NCBI RefSeq assembly: GCF_905147045.1
Contig: NC_065903.1
Coordinates: 496,001-560,000, forward strand
From: Nymphalis io
Lineage: Eukaryota; Arthropoda; Insecta; Lepidoptera; Nymphalidae
Reading direction: 5' to 3'
Length of the DNA stretch: 64,000 bases
Position numbers and translations under genes: made by a program. Position 1 is the first letter of the stretch, and every line of letters begins with the position of its first letter. Positions 34,901 through 47,500 of this stretch are shown here, in pieces. The notes under the pieces were generated by a model. It searched no databases. It saw only the letters and a list, made by a program, of their open reading frames with translations, and was not told the DNA's origin.

Positions 34901-37714
34901 CCCGCACATCAAGGTTTCAGTAAAAGTTTATTTTATAACTACTAACCGGCCATAGGGGGGTGACTAACGGAGAATAGAGTTTATACTAACAAGTTGCGGG
35001 GGTAACATCGGCAAAGTGACAGTTTTAATATTCATATCAGAACATTTCTCAAACATCACCAACTCATCGCACTTATTTTTTTGTAAATGTTTTTTTAATT
35101 TTTTTTCGTTTCAACAACAGCCGCTTTTCAATCTATTATGCTCACATCTTATCGGCAGTTTTGCATATTATAATATTCATTTTATTTATGAATATTCATT
35201 GCCCTGTGAGAAGACGACAGCCTTAAGACCGCTTGTGCAACAATTGTAAATATAATTATCTTTAAGGTCGACAGCCTCTAATTGAATTGTCGGTTTTTTA
35301 CTATAATAAACTAAAAATAAATTTATTATTTCTGTTACAGTTGAAGAAATTCAAATTATACTTAAAAGAAGAAGTAAGGATTTCACCATGAGGTTATCTG
35401 TGAGAAGAATTCGCAGTCCAAATGCATAAATGATCAAAATATTTTGAAGCTTAGTTAATTGCAGGGAAATTTATGTAAATTTCATTTTCTAGTAAATATT
35501 GCTTATTAGTCAATTTTGAATAAAATCAAAATATTTGCATTTTATTTGAAAAAAAAATATTTGAGATAATTAACGAAGAATAAACATTGTTTTTATATCA
35601 TTGAGAATTATCTCAATGATATAAATAAAACATTATGGCAGCAATATAATAATGTTACCACCGAGATTTTAATATAAAATTCTATTTTGGTTTATGGTGG
35701 CAATGTTGACCTACTAATACATAATAATTTAAGTATATAACTACTGCGTAAGACATGTTTTTTAAAAATAATTTTACTTTTAGATTGTTAAATTTTCTTG
35801 TTCTTGTTATTAATTTTTATTTAGTGTGTGTTCCTTGTTGCCAAAGAAATTTATCAAAGTAATTTATACCAAGCCAAATAATTGTATTATAGTTTCAGTA
35901 TTTTTGTTAAATTGTGTATAATATTTGCATTTGTTACTGTTTATAACTAAGTTACCTTTTAAAGTTCAAAGAAAAACGCGCAATATATTAAACCAAAGAA
36001 TCTTCCAGTCGATTCTAGCCTTTATAAGTGCCTTATACGAAATGTGTAAAACTATTGTTACTAAGTAAATATTAAGAGTTTTTTATTAAATTTAAGATAT
36101 ATTATGTTGAATAAGATTACATTTCTTCCAAGATAGTCTTTCATAATAAAAGATTGTTTTCAGCGTAGACTGTCTATGTTTACTAATGAGAATATTGATA
36201 TTAACTATCTTTGTCAGCTTCAAGATTTAACCAACTCGATGATAAAACTCGTTTTCAAAATGAATTTGCACCGAAATATCTGTTGCAATAAACGCATATG
36301 TCAAGAATACATATTACGTTTAAGAACTGTTTTTGTTTATCTTAAGTAATTGTGCGAATTTATCATGTCTTATATATTGACGTAATGACGTAAATTTCGT
36401 GTAAATTTATTTGGAACAGACGAAAAATTTGCTATGTACAAAATATTTAGATTTTTTAATAATTACATGTTACCTTTTATTTAAAAATATGGAAGCCGAT
36501 GTTATTTAAAAAAAAATGTTTTTTTTTTTAAATAATTACAATTATAAATATCGCAACATACTCATAATTACTTAATGACGTGATATTATATACGTATGGA
36601 AAATTCGTAAATGAAACAGCTTATATACAAAAGTGATTCAATTATGTTCGTTATTATAAAAATGGTGCAATTTTAATGAAAATTAGCAAAGTGATTGTTT
36701 TCATATTATAAGCTTATATAAAATTAAATCCTACATTATACCTAATACCTTTGACCTAAAACGCATTTCGATAAATGTATAATGGTTTTTATTTAAATAT
36801 ATACCTTCTGTTTCTCAAGCCTTCGTTACTACATAGAACTAAAAGTTATATTATTGTAATATTATTGTTTTTACTTATAATTTCTTTAAAGAAACTATTA
36901 TAAATTTTGTTACTTATATATTATCTTACTTACTGATTTTGATAATCTTTTAAGAGAAGACTAACTGTTTCCACAATTATAGGTTGTTAACATATTTTAT
37001 TACTTTGTGTTAATCATTGCTTACCGTTATAAGATTTAAATTTCAAACCAACAAATATCAAAATTAAATAATTAAAATATTATTTACATCGGCGTCTATT
37101 AGCACAAAATAGTAAAATAAGGATTATTTTAAAATACCAGATATTCTGTTATATCTCCCGGAAAATAATTCACCTCGAATGACTGTTTAAATTGTCAGGT
37201 TGTAGGTGATTAACTACAAATAACGTTACCGTTTTCGGTACATTGTGCAAAAATGTCGACGCTGCAGGTACTTGGATACAATACGCGGTCTTAATAATAC
37301 CAGGGCATGGTCAACGAAAAATTCAGTTTCAAGCCCTGATGCGTCGTGATTTTTTATATCAATATAAAACTTAGGTCCAAATTTCATTTTTTCAAACTAC
37401 TGTTATATATTATTATATAAGAAGCAAAGAATACTTGAGTAAAATGCAGCACAAATTAAAAAAGTAAAAGTTTTTGTTTTGTGTATTATATAAATTATTT
37501 TAAAGTGGAGTGTGTTTGGTTTGTTTTAATTGATTTAAGAATGAGAATAAATGTTCTTTATTTAATAAATACTATGTGTCTTAATGTTCTAGATCCCACG
37601 CTCCGGCCTAAAACTTTCATATAAGGATTAATCAATTTATTTTTCAATATATGTTACATAGATATAAGAGTTCTTTTAAATTATTATAAATTTTTAGAAA
37701 ACAATTTGTTTCAG
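34901..37714. other. lola: Non-coding DNA between lola terminal exons 5 and 6
   Basis: AT-rich. It contains one phase-matched candidate exon at 35341-35429 and a 15-bp perfect hairpin at 35592-35625. No zinc-finger coding was recognised elsewhere. Confidence 0.4.
35341..35429 (+). other. lola: Candidate lola terminal exon without zinc finger
   Basis: A strong acceptor (TTATTTCTGTTACAG) ends at 35340. Entered in the lola phase it encodes 29 residues, basic in character (ILKRRSKDFTMRLSVRRIR), to TAA 35427-35429. An AATAAA lies about 90 bp on (near 35520). It would give a BTB-only isoform of about 273 residues. Lola isoforms lacking zinc fingers are, as I recall, known in Drosophila. Short, so chance cannot be excluded. 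Confidence 0.35.
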
Positions 37715-38001
37715 GTGATCTGGATTTCTTTAAAAACATGATGCAAAATATGTTACCCATCATGCCTATGAAGACTAAAAACTACTGGTCGCAATTCGAT
37801 TCTAGTTTCGAGTGTGAAAAATGCAAGAGGAAGTACAGACATAAAAGCACTTACCGAAGGCACATTACCTACGAATGTGGAAAAGAACCAATGTTTCGAT
37901 GTCCATTTCTGGATTGTACGTACAAGGCTTATCAAAAGACTCACACGGATGCTCATATCAAGACGAAACACAAAGTCATGACTATAGAATACAAAGGATG
38001 A
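37715..38001 (+). CDS. lola: lola alternative terminal exon 6 (zinc fingers)
   Basis: Acceptor CAATTTGTTTCAG ends at 37714; phase 1 entry adds 95 residues (about 339-residue isoform). A methionine-rich linker (FFKNMMQNMLPIMPMK) leads into FECEKCKRKYRHKSTYRRH ending YEC (C2HC). The second finger has a C-x4-C knuckle (FRCPFLDCTYKAYQKTHTDAH...H) instead of the usual C-x2-C. AT-rich codons. ATTAAA at 38052-38057 is a candidate poly(A) signal. This is the last lola exon before COX11. Confidence 0.87.
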
Positions 38002-38645
38002 TGCATCGCTCATAGTGAAAATAAAAAATTGTGATATTAAATTTAATTCTAATTAAAGTTAAGGTAAAATTTTATATCGTAATTTCATTTTTATTAGGTA
38101 TTTAGATTATAAAAAAAACATTACTTTTTACATTTCGCAGCATAAAAACTACTTGATGTATACTTTAAACTTTGGCGCGAAAGTTAGGCACTAGCCGTTA
38201 GGCCTCGAAGATATCAGATATTTAATTTAGTTCTTTCAATTGGCAAAGGTATAAAATGAACATATATAAAGATGTTTTGTACATAAAGTACAAAATGTAT
38301 AGCAATAATTATCTCTGAAGTATGCATTAAAACTATATTTATATTAAAGAACAATTCAATATTATCTGAAAATACAGATAAGACGATGAGTTATTTCTTT
38401 TTATAATAAAAAATATACCTTGTTCTGTCAATAAATAATATATGTATGTATAATTTTACTCGCTTAGTGATCGTATTTCTCAACGTATTGTAACTGTCAT
38501 AATACATTTTTTTCTTATTCTATATGTCAATGTCAATAAGAACGATAGAAAATTCGGCAAAAATAATCAATCAATTTGTTCTATAATAGTAGTAGAATAT
38601 GTCTCAATTTGAATTAAAAAATTAACAGATTAGTGATTTTACAAT

Positions 38646-41013
38646 ATGAATAGATTACTTTGTATAAATAAGTGTTACTTTAATACATTTAGGAGTAATA
38701 TAAGTCGAACTTCGCCTGTTATTTTAGTTTCTAAAAATGTTTCACCAAATATTTGTATTCTTCGTGGAACACACGAACAAAAGAAAATCCGGTCAACTCT
38801 TAATTATATGATAGCACTAGGTGTAATGACAGTCGGTTTAAGTTATGCGGCAGTACCATTATATAGAATATTTTGTCAGGTGAGTCCAACGCTATACGAA
38901 ATATATTCTTATCATATTCAATAGATAATATTATAAGGATTTTTGAAACGAAGCGAAACGGCTTAATTATTACCCGTGCTTAACAATCTTTTTGTATCTT
39001 TTTATAATAATTTTATTTACTTCTTGTACTACATGATTGCCTTCATTGCTACCAAGTCCAAATACGATCATCCTTGAACAAATACATCTACACTGAAGTA
39101 TATTTAGTTGACACTCGTTTCTGTAATACTATTACTAGGAAAAATTTGATACGTTTCATAAAACAATATTATTGGCATTGCCTACTGTTTCAAAATTTAA
39201 TCAGTGTTTATAAAAGAATAGAATAGAATTTCCGTCAACAATACATAAATATAAAAATAATACTAAAAAATATTTGTGCTTCACAGGCATATAGCTATGG
39301 AGGTACTACTGGTCAAGCGGAGGCTGATGATTCTGTCAGTAAGATGATAGCAATTAAAGATAGACCACTCAAGATTCGCTTCAATGCCGATGTCGCATCT
39401 TCTATGCAGTGGAATTTTAAACCACAACAAACAGATATCACTGTAAGTTTTCTTCTAATTAAAGTTATATACTATATGTATTTTTATCACACATAATGTA
39501 TTTAGTTTGCTTAGCTTTTCAGGGTTGTTCAGTAAAGTTATTCAGACTATAACCTTACTCAAAACAAAAATAATATTAAAAACGAATTAGAGTTTGTGTT
39601 TGTCACATCATCGACAATAGAGAAACAAAGTTTTTATAAACTCAATATGATGATTTTACAGTGACAACTAACAAACATTTGTATTGAAATATAGATCTTT
39701 ATGTATAATTACAATACAAACAATAATATCTACACTTATTCGAAAAGCTGGTGATAGAAGCAGGTCCCACCTTGCCACTGCGCTCTTTTTCAAAAGAATT
39801 GCTACATAATATGCAATATAAAATTCTTTTAATGTACTCATGGTGTGATCAGTATTTAATATTAATTACTTGTTAACAAATATATTTGCTTGCCTACCAT
39901 GAGCAAAATGTGTTAGTCACTTATAAAGAAATCATAACGTCTGTAAAACTACATTTCATGCAACTAAATGATTATTATTATTATTAGTACAAATATGTTC
40001 TTTTCCACAATCTCAGTGCTAGGATGTATTCTCTATTAACTGGGACGTTCGGGTGGTGGGCAGCATCATATCAAACTAATCAATATTGTTTTGAATGTAC
40101 ATAATATTGTTCTAAAAAAATTGGAACCCAAATGTAAGGAGTATTCCTACTTTGTTGAAAACAATTGAATGATTATAATAACACAGACAGCTCTTTTTTT
40201 GTAGAAAACAGTTTCGATTTCTTAGCCTTACTCTAAAGTTTTATGCTGTATACTATGATAAAAATAAGACCCAGCACTGATTATAAAATTAGATTAGCCC
40301 CTTCTAAAAAGAGATTACCTATTCAGATTAGAAAATTAAAGAGTGGGTACTTCACAGGTGGTGCCGGGTGAGACCGCACTTGCATTTTACACAGCACGGA
40401 ACCCCACAGATAAGACAGTAATAGGCATCAGCACATACAATGTCATCCCTTTTGAAGCCGGACAGTACTTCAACAAGATTCAGTGCTTTTGCTTTGAGGA
40501 ACAAATGCTTAACCCTCATGAACAGGTAATGACTGTTGCACAGGTATTGTAAATGTTGTCCAAAGGCAGTCAGACCCACTCACCCTGAAGAATGTTCACT
40601 AAGGTGAATATTTATTTCTATGCCGAATGTCAATATCCAACAGTGTGTTGGATTTCTTCACCAATGACCTAATTTGTCACTTTTGTTTAATTTTTTTTAC
40701 TTAGACATATTACTTTGAGTAAAAGAGCAAAACGAATGAAGAGCAATTCATCCATAATAGAGCTACAACAAATAATTAAACCATAAATCAAGCTTTATTC
40801 ATTTTTACTCTATTAAAACATTATTTAATGAAATTAATTATTAATTTTTGTTTCCTGTTCTTATTACAGGTCGACATGCCTGTGTTTTTCTACATAGACC
40901 CAGAGTTTCAAGAAGATCCTAAAATGGAATATGTAGACGAAATAGTACTATCATACACCTTCTTCGAGGCTAAGGAAGGACTAAAGCTACCGGTTCCCAC
41001 TTATGCCAGATAA
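38646..41013 (+). CDS. COX11: COX11 cytochrome c oxidase copper chaperone
   Basis: Inner-membrane protein that delivers copper to the CuB site of cytochrome c oxidase subunit 1. Four exons, 38646-38879, 39287-39442, 40358-40525 and 40870-41013, all join in phase 0 and give 233 residues. The first 50 residues are basic and lack acidic residues, as in a mitochondrial targeting peptide. One membrane segment spans about residues 54-72 and is followed by the conserved PLYRIFC (Cys77). The copper-binding CFCF motif is at 173-176 within IQCFCFEEQMLNPHEQ. The C-terminal domain contains MPVFFYIDPEF and ends VPTYAR. Length is normal for the family. ATTAAA at 41081-41086 is a likely poly(A) signal. The gene starts 0.64 kb after the last lola exon and converges on the tektin. 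Confidence 0.96.
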
Positions 41014-41398
41014 TTGTTGTAATGTAAACGGTTGGAATTGTTGACAAAGATTATGTATTTTATGTAGTTGTTTGTTTAAAATTAAAATATAAATTTAGTA
41101 AATGTTGTGTTATTACATGTTCCATCAGAATCAATCTAAGGACCTTCTATGTTCTTTTGTTTTCATTTTAAAAGAATCATTTACAAAAGTTATATTGTGA
41201 GAATGCTCCTAAACTCGTCAGTCTTCTCGAATTATTTTAGAATCTACATCTCATCGAGTACAACTCGGTAGGAATTAAAAAACGTCAGGGGAAAAATGAG
41301 CTCAGCGGTCCCAGGGGTTGGAAGTTAGGGGGAAATCATAGGGTGCGTTGCAAAGAAAGTCACCATTAGATCGGATAATTTAATTTCCACAAGATCGC

Positions 41399-44106
41399 CT
41401 AGGCCTTGACGGCGGCCGTGACGGGGTAGCCGCGCCGCAGCCCCATGCACTGGTCGCGGTCGATGAACAGCGAGCCGCTCTTGCAGCGCAGCTCGGCCTC
41501 CAGCCCCGCGCGCACGCCCAGCAGCGTCTGGTGCGCGCCCTCGGCCGCGGACAGCTTGCCGCGCAGCGCGTCCACGGCCGCCTGCAGCTCGCACACCTCG
41601 CGCACCAGTCTGCCGGCGACGCGTTCTGTTGGTTGGGCTTGTGGTTGCGTGCATCTGTGATGGATCGCTCCCGTACCTGTTCTGCGCCTCGTCCCTGCAC
41701 TTCTCGAGGTGCGGGCGGTTGGTGCGCGCCTGCAGCCGCGTGTGCGCCACCTTCATGGGTTGAAGCTTGTCCTCGATGGCCTTGTTCAGCAACTCCAGCG
41801 TCTTCTCCACGTCGAACATTTCTTGCTGAATCTGAAGTTGAATTATATTTCGCACGATTACCATTCAAAAATACAGAATCTGATAGTTTCCGTTACTTTT
41901 GTGGTACTATGTGCACGTCTTAGCTTATGTAATGGAAATTAATTACATTATAGGACATATTTTTGACTGAAAGTAGTAATATTATTTCGTTGCAATATGT
42001 AAATACAGCCGTGACGCTTATCAAGTACCTAGCCACAATGGTCGCAGATTGTGGCAAACTTTAATAAATCATAGGTCTAGATTTGAACTCACTTTGTGCA
42101 AATGCAGTTGTAATTTGTTCTTGATCTCTATAGTCTCCGCAATACGACGCGTAAACGCGCTGTTCGTGTTACTCCATTGATCCCAAATCTCCGTCGCCGA
42201 CACGTTGATTAAGTTTTCGGCATCTGCGGAATGAAATGCGAATGCGTCAAATGCGGCCCGAGGGCGACGGGCCGAGCGTCTCGTCCTGCAATCGGTAGGA
42301 GACGGGCGCTCACCGGACAGCATCTGCACGGCCTTGGCGCGCTCGGACTGCGAGCGCTGCAGCGTGGCGGCGCTGGCGGCGGCCCAGCGCGCCGCGTCGC
42401 ACACCGTGGGGTCGTAGCGCTCGATGCCGGCGTAGAACTGCAGGCCCTGTAACGACCGCGCCTCGCCGACGTCACCACTTCGCTTACATTCGCTCCGAAC
42501 ATCTGAATCATTTTGAAGATAGTGTCCGTCTCTGGCGGTCAACGTGACATAGACCCAGAGTTTGATTTTGTTTCGAAAACACCTTGAATTATCGGTGGCG
42601 GTTTCGATGACCACTCCATATTTTACCGTCAGTAAAAATATATACTAAAAAATATGATTAAATCAATTTTAAGGCACAGTGTTCGCTTGCCTTGGAGAAG
42701 TTGTTGAGTTGATGACACATAGAATCGATGCCGAGGGCGTACTCTTTGTTACGGAGATCGGTCTCCAGCTCGTGTTGCGTCGCGCGACAGTTCTTAGATT
42801 GTTGTCGAACCTGCAAAATATTTGTTATTCTACCATCTATATACTGTATATGCTCTATTCATAAATATCGTGCCTATCAGAAGTCGTATGTCGTCAATCT
42901 TAAATATTGCTTAAATTTCTGCTTATTGTACCTTTTCGAGCATATTTCGGAACTTGTCCTGGCATTCCCGCAGTGTGGCCACTTCCTTTAAAAGCGACTG
43001 CTCCACTGCATCGTGAACTTGCTCCATACCTGAAAATATTTTACTGATTGAATTGCTGTTGTAACAAAATTGTATAATACTATAAAGCAAGAAATAACAT
43101 CAACCTTGTCTCTTTTCGCGATGGTACAAACACTCTTGAACAATATGTAAAGGACCCTCAATTCCGGCGATAGCTCTTTCCAACTGCCTCCTCGTATCGT
43201 TCAGTTTCTCGCAGGTTGCCACTAAGCGCTCCATTTCAATCGAAACCTAAAAAAAAATGTAAAAGAGTTTTTCTTTGTTTTATGCACTTACGTACTCTAG
43301 ACAGCAGAATAATCACCTCGTTTCGCCAGAATGTAGTGTCCGTTATCCTTTCCCCAATTCTTCTTCCGGAGTCTCGCTGCCCCTGTGTTCCAATTTCGTC
43401 GGTCTCTCTAAAATTTGTTGTAAATTCAATATATGAATTTATATTATATATTGTATATGTGTTTAAATAATAGTAAATCTTACCTCAGCATCCGCATAAT
43501 ATCATTTCTCACACGCTCTGAGAAGTTTCTCTTTGCATCAGATTCGTTATAGTTTTTAATGCTGGTCTGATTCCATTCGTTCTGGGTATACCGCGTGTAG
43601 AGCGCCGCTCGCGCTGCGTGTTCAGGGCTTCGGTCGAAGCCTGTGACGAGATTAGGGAACCGCAACGGCTCTGTTGCCATCCCAGCTGGTGTGTAGCACG
43701 GATCCACCATAGTATTTGTAATCGGTTGGGATGGCCTATTTCATCAAACATTATTAGAAGAATAAACAATTAAATACACATAATAATGATAACATAACTG
43801 AACTCATCGTAAACGAAGTATATAAATTCGATCATAGCCTGTTTATGTAAAAAAAGATATTTACATCGGTGTAACTTCAATCTCTTCGTAGCCCATAATA
43901 GGTCTCCACGGGTGTTTTTTTGGGGAGTGGAAACAGTACCCTACTTGTGGGGGTACACTTGGAGAACCTGCAGTTTCTTTTACGGGACTCCATTTTTGAA
44001 GTTGCTAAAAATAAATTTAATTACCTTACAAACATCTTTTATAAATTTATTAAAATTATTAATATGATGCCATATTTACTGTACACATAGAAACTTCCTT
44101 AGCCAT
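41399..44106 (-). CDS. Tektin (tektin-3/5-like) axonemal filament protein
   Basis: Coiled-coil protein of doublet microtubules in cilia and sperm flagella. Eleven minus-strand exons: 44106-44080, 44004-43865, 43735-43484, 43407-43317, 43246-43105, 43029-42932, 42810-42691, 42446-42314, 42223-42093, 41831-41677, 41609-41399. Phases agree and give 499 residues, close to the family's usual length. Tektin marks seen are the NEWNQTSIKNYNESD start of the rod, GRRIGERITDTTFWRNE, CLYHREKRQGMEQVHD, RSQSERA, TNSAFTRRIAETIEIKNKLQ and RPHLEKCRD, a variant of the tektin nonapeptide RPNVELCRD. The C-terminal SLFIDRDQCMGLRRGYP is the basis for calling it tektin-3/5-like. Intron 7 starts with GC instead of GT (42690-42689). 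In flies tektins are testis-enriched, so similar expression is likely. Confidence 0.92.
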
Positions 44107-44567
44107 ATTTGTAGTACTGTTTGCCAAAATTTAGAGAAAATTAATTTTGGTAAAAATTAACATAAAACTACAAATTCAAAATATTATTCGGTGTCATGTT
44201 ACTCCATGGTAATGACTTATTTTTTAAAAACTTATGTCATTATTTTTTATATTTTATTTCTTTGTATGTAAGCAGCATGTAATATAGTGATTTGAGTTTG
44301 TATAATCGATAAAGTCTTAATACATAATATTAAAACAGACTTATATTTCGTATCTTTATCATTTTGTTTCCAAACTCAAACTACATAAAGTCAATGTCAT
44401 GTGCTCGTGAAACAGTGAACAGTGTGAGGAACTGTCACTTGTCAGTGTCACTGAAGTACTCATACGGATAACTCGGGATCACTTTTTTTTAGAAAATATT
44501 TTTTAATAAAGCAGAGTTTTTGACCCTCTGAATGATAAATGTTACATCTTAATATAAATAAAATAAA
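44107..44567. promoter_or_regulatory. Divergent promoter between tektin and NUBP1
   Basis: The two start codons are only 461 bp apart on opposite strands, so this interval must hold both promoters and 5' UTRs. The part at 44411-44453 carries several CAGTG/CACTG pentamers in both orientations. No TATA box is clearly placed. Confidence 0.5.
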
Positions 44568-47500
44568 ATGAGTGGCGTTCCTGAAAACGCACCTAATCGT
44601 AAGTTACCTAAAATTTAATTTTTCTCATAAGCTATTGTTGGAATGTTCCTTAAAAATGAGAATTAATCCAATTATTTCATTCAGATTGCCCTGGTACTCA
44701 GAGCGAGGATGCAGGAAAGGCCTCAGCATGTGCTGGATGTCCAAACCAGAACATCTGTGCATCAGGTATAGTGGAAAAACATTATTGATTATTACTATTT
44801 ATTTACAAGGTATAGTGATACCAGATAAAGGAATCTATAATACCATTTGAAACAATAAAGACCTTGTTTTAACGATGATAGTAAAACAACATAAAACTTG
44901 TATATTATAGGTAGGCTGACGAGCATATGGGCTTGATGGTAAGTGGTCACCAATGCCCATAGACATTGGCATTGTAAGAAATGTTAACCATCCCCTACAT
45001 CGCTAATGTGCAACCAACCTTGGGAATTAAGATGTTATGTCCCTTGTGCCTGTAATTACAATGGCTCGCTCACCCTTCAAACCGGAACACAACAATACTA
45101 AGAACTGCTGTTATGCGGTAGAATGTCTGATGAGTGGAAGGTACCTACCCTAATAAAGTAGAATGTGTTTATATTATTCAAATATAAAAATATTTTTTTA
45201 ACTTGACATACTTTAAGGAGTGCCAGCCGGACCAGATCCTGCAATTGAAATAATTAAAAACCGCCTAGCTAATGTGAAACACAAAATCATAATTCTCTCC
45301 GGTAAAGGAGGAGTGGGTAAAAGCACTGTTACCTCTCTACTGGGACATGCGCTGGCGAGACTCAACCCTGATGCAAATGTAAGTTCATTCAACATCATTT
45401 CAATAACAAACAACTTTTTTTATCTCATTAGATAAAATATTGTTTTTTACTTTGCAAAATAATATTAATAACGAAATTACATCATTTATCGATACAGATT
45501 TAATGACTAAAACAAATAATTTGTTATGACTCGTTAAATTAAATTTGTGCAAACATGTCTAAATAGTATACCCATATTGGCACTTATATTACCAATGAAC
45601 AAACTATTTTCTATTCCGTTGTCCCTGTTTAAATATTTAATGAATGGTGGTCACATACCATTGTGTTATTAATTATGATTTATATTACACATAGCTTTTC
45701 TCTTATTTTTCCTTTACTACTCTGATTCATACAAATACACACTTACTATTGTCACGATGATTCAACCATCTTTTATAAATGGTCTCCAAATACATATTTA
45801 TTTATTTAATCTAAGGAAGACAAACAGTTATGACATATACAAAAATTTACTTCTTCACAATTTCATTGTTTTCCTTATATTTTTAAAATATAATTTCTAT
45901 AATTGAATTTGGACCAGTATAAACTATTGTTCACACATTACTTTAAAAAGACAATATTGAATTTTGTTAGACTGTAACAAGAAAATGACTGCTTAATTCT
46001 AAAAAAAGTAACTTATATTTTTATTGTTCATCCTAAAATAATTCAATAAAGACAACAAGTTTATATATAACTTCTCTTGTTACTGTTGGTGACCACTTAC
46101 CATCAGGTGGCCCATATGCTCGTCCGCCTTCCTATTCTATAAAAAAAAAAGGCATATCTGTTTTCAGCTCTATGTGACTTATTGTTAATTGAAATGTCTG
46201 TTTTGATCGAACTACTAAAGCTTGATCAATTATTGCAACTGGGTTATAAGCAGCTTCCAAGAACAATATAAACTGATATACTAAATTTTATTTATATTTA
46301 TTAAGAGCTTGTTTAGATTAAGATAACTTGAATTATTCATTAAATTATGGATTAAAGAAAATGTTGAATGTACGAGTGCTGTAGTCGAAATAATGTGTTT
46401 TTATTAATAAAAACTGCAACATTACCCTATTATATCTTGAACGTCTTTCATATGAGTTGCCGAATTCCATGTCAATTCCTTAAATTTAACAGACACGTGT
46501 ATCGATTCTGAAGTCTGGTGGGAGATTTCGCAAAGCCTCGTCTCGTGGGTCGGCACCGCCTGGTACAGCCGCCTATGTAGGTCACTACATTATAATGCAT
46601 GGGTTTCATTTTCCGACTTAAATCTAAAAATATAAATATCAATTATCGATTATTGCTTTTACCGTTTCCTTATGGCTACGAATGTTACACAGTTTTTATT
46701 TCATTTTTCTTTGATATTATCGTAATTGATTTTTTTTTATTGTTAAGAAACGTTATGAAAAGATAAAACAATATAAAATAAGGTAAAATAAACAATAGTT
46801 ATTCGTATTTAATATAATCGAAGAGTTAATTTGAAAATTTAATTTTAAACCTTATTTTATCACAACCCCAGAACAGCTACGAAGGTTAAGTAAAATTAAT
46901 TCGTTTGTATATTGATAAAACCTGAAAGCGTGGAACGAAACAATAAAGTATGAATGAATATGAAATATTTTTGCGTCATTGATAACATTAATTGATTCCT
47001 ATAAATTGTTAATGGTCTAAGAGAATCGTTAATTTAATTTAAAATATATTCAAACAAAACTGTAAATTTAGTAGGTCATACGAGTTAACAGGAAGTTAAA
47101 AACAAAGTCGTTTACGACTTTTTACAAATCCATTCACCAGGAACAATATGAAAATGCGACCTTATCATATATCTAGTTTCATAAACGCGTTACGTTACGT
47201 AATGTAACAACTACCAATTATAATTATAAGTGATATTTTGTATTCGTGAATGTTTGCGTTAATATGCAAATTATTTTGCATAAAAGTTTTAGAATATTAT
47301 TAATTAGTTATATTAAGTTTATTATTGTATTTTATCTCAGTAGAATTTACAAGAATGGTAATATATACATATCCTTTTAAAATACGTGTCGTTTCTTTTA
47401 CAGGTACTCGTACATTTAATTAAACATTGACAGGACTCGGTATAAGACTATCTATTCTTTTTACTGTGCAGTTTAGAAAGAGATAGTAATGTTTTCCATA

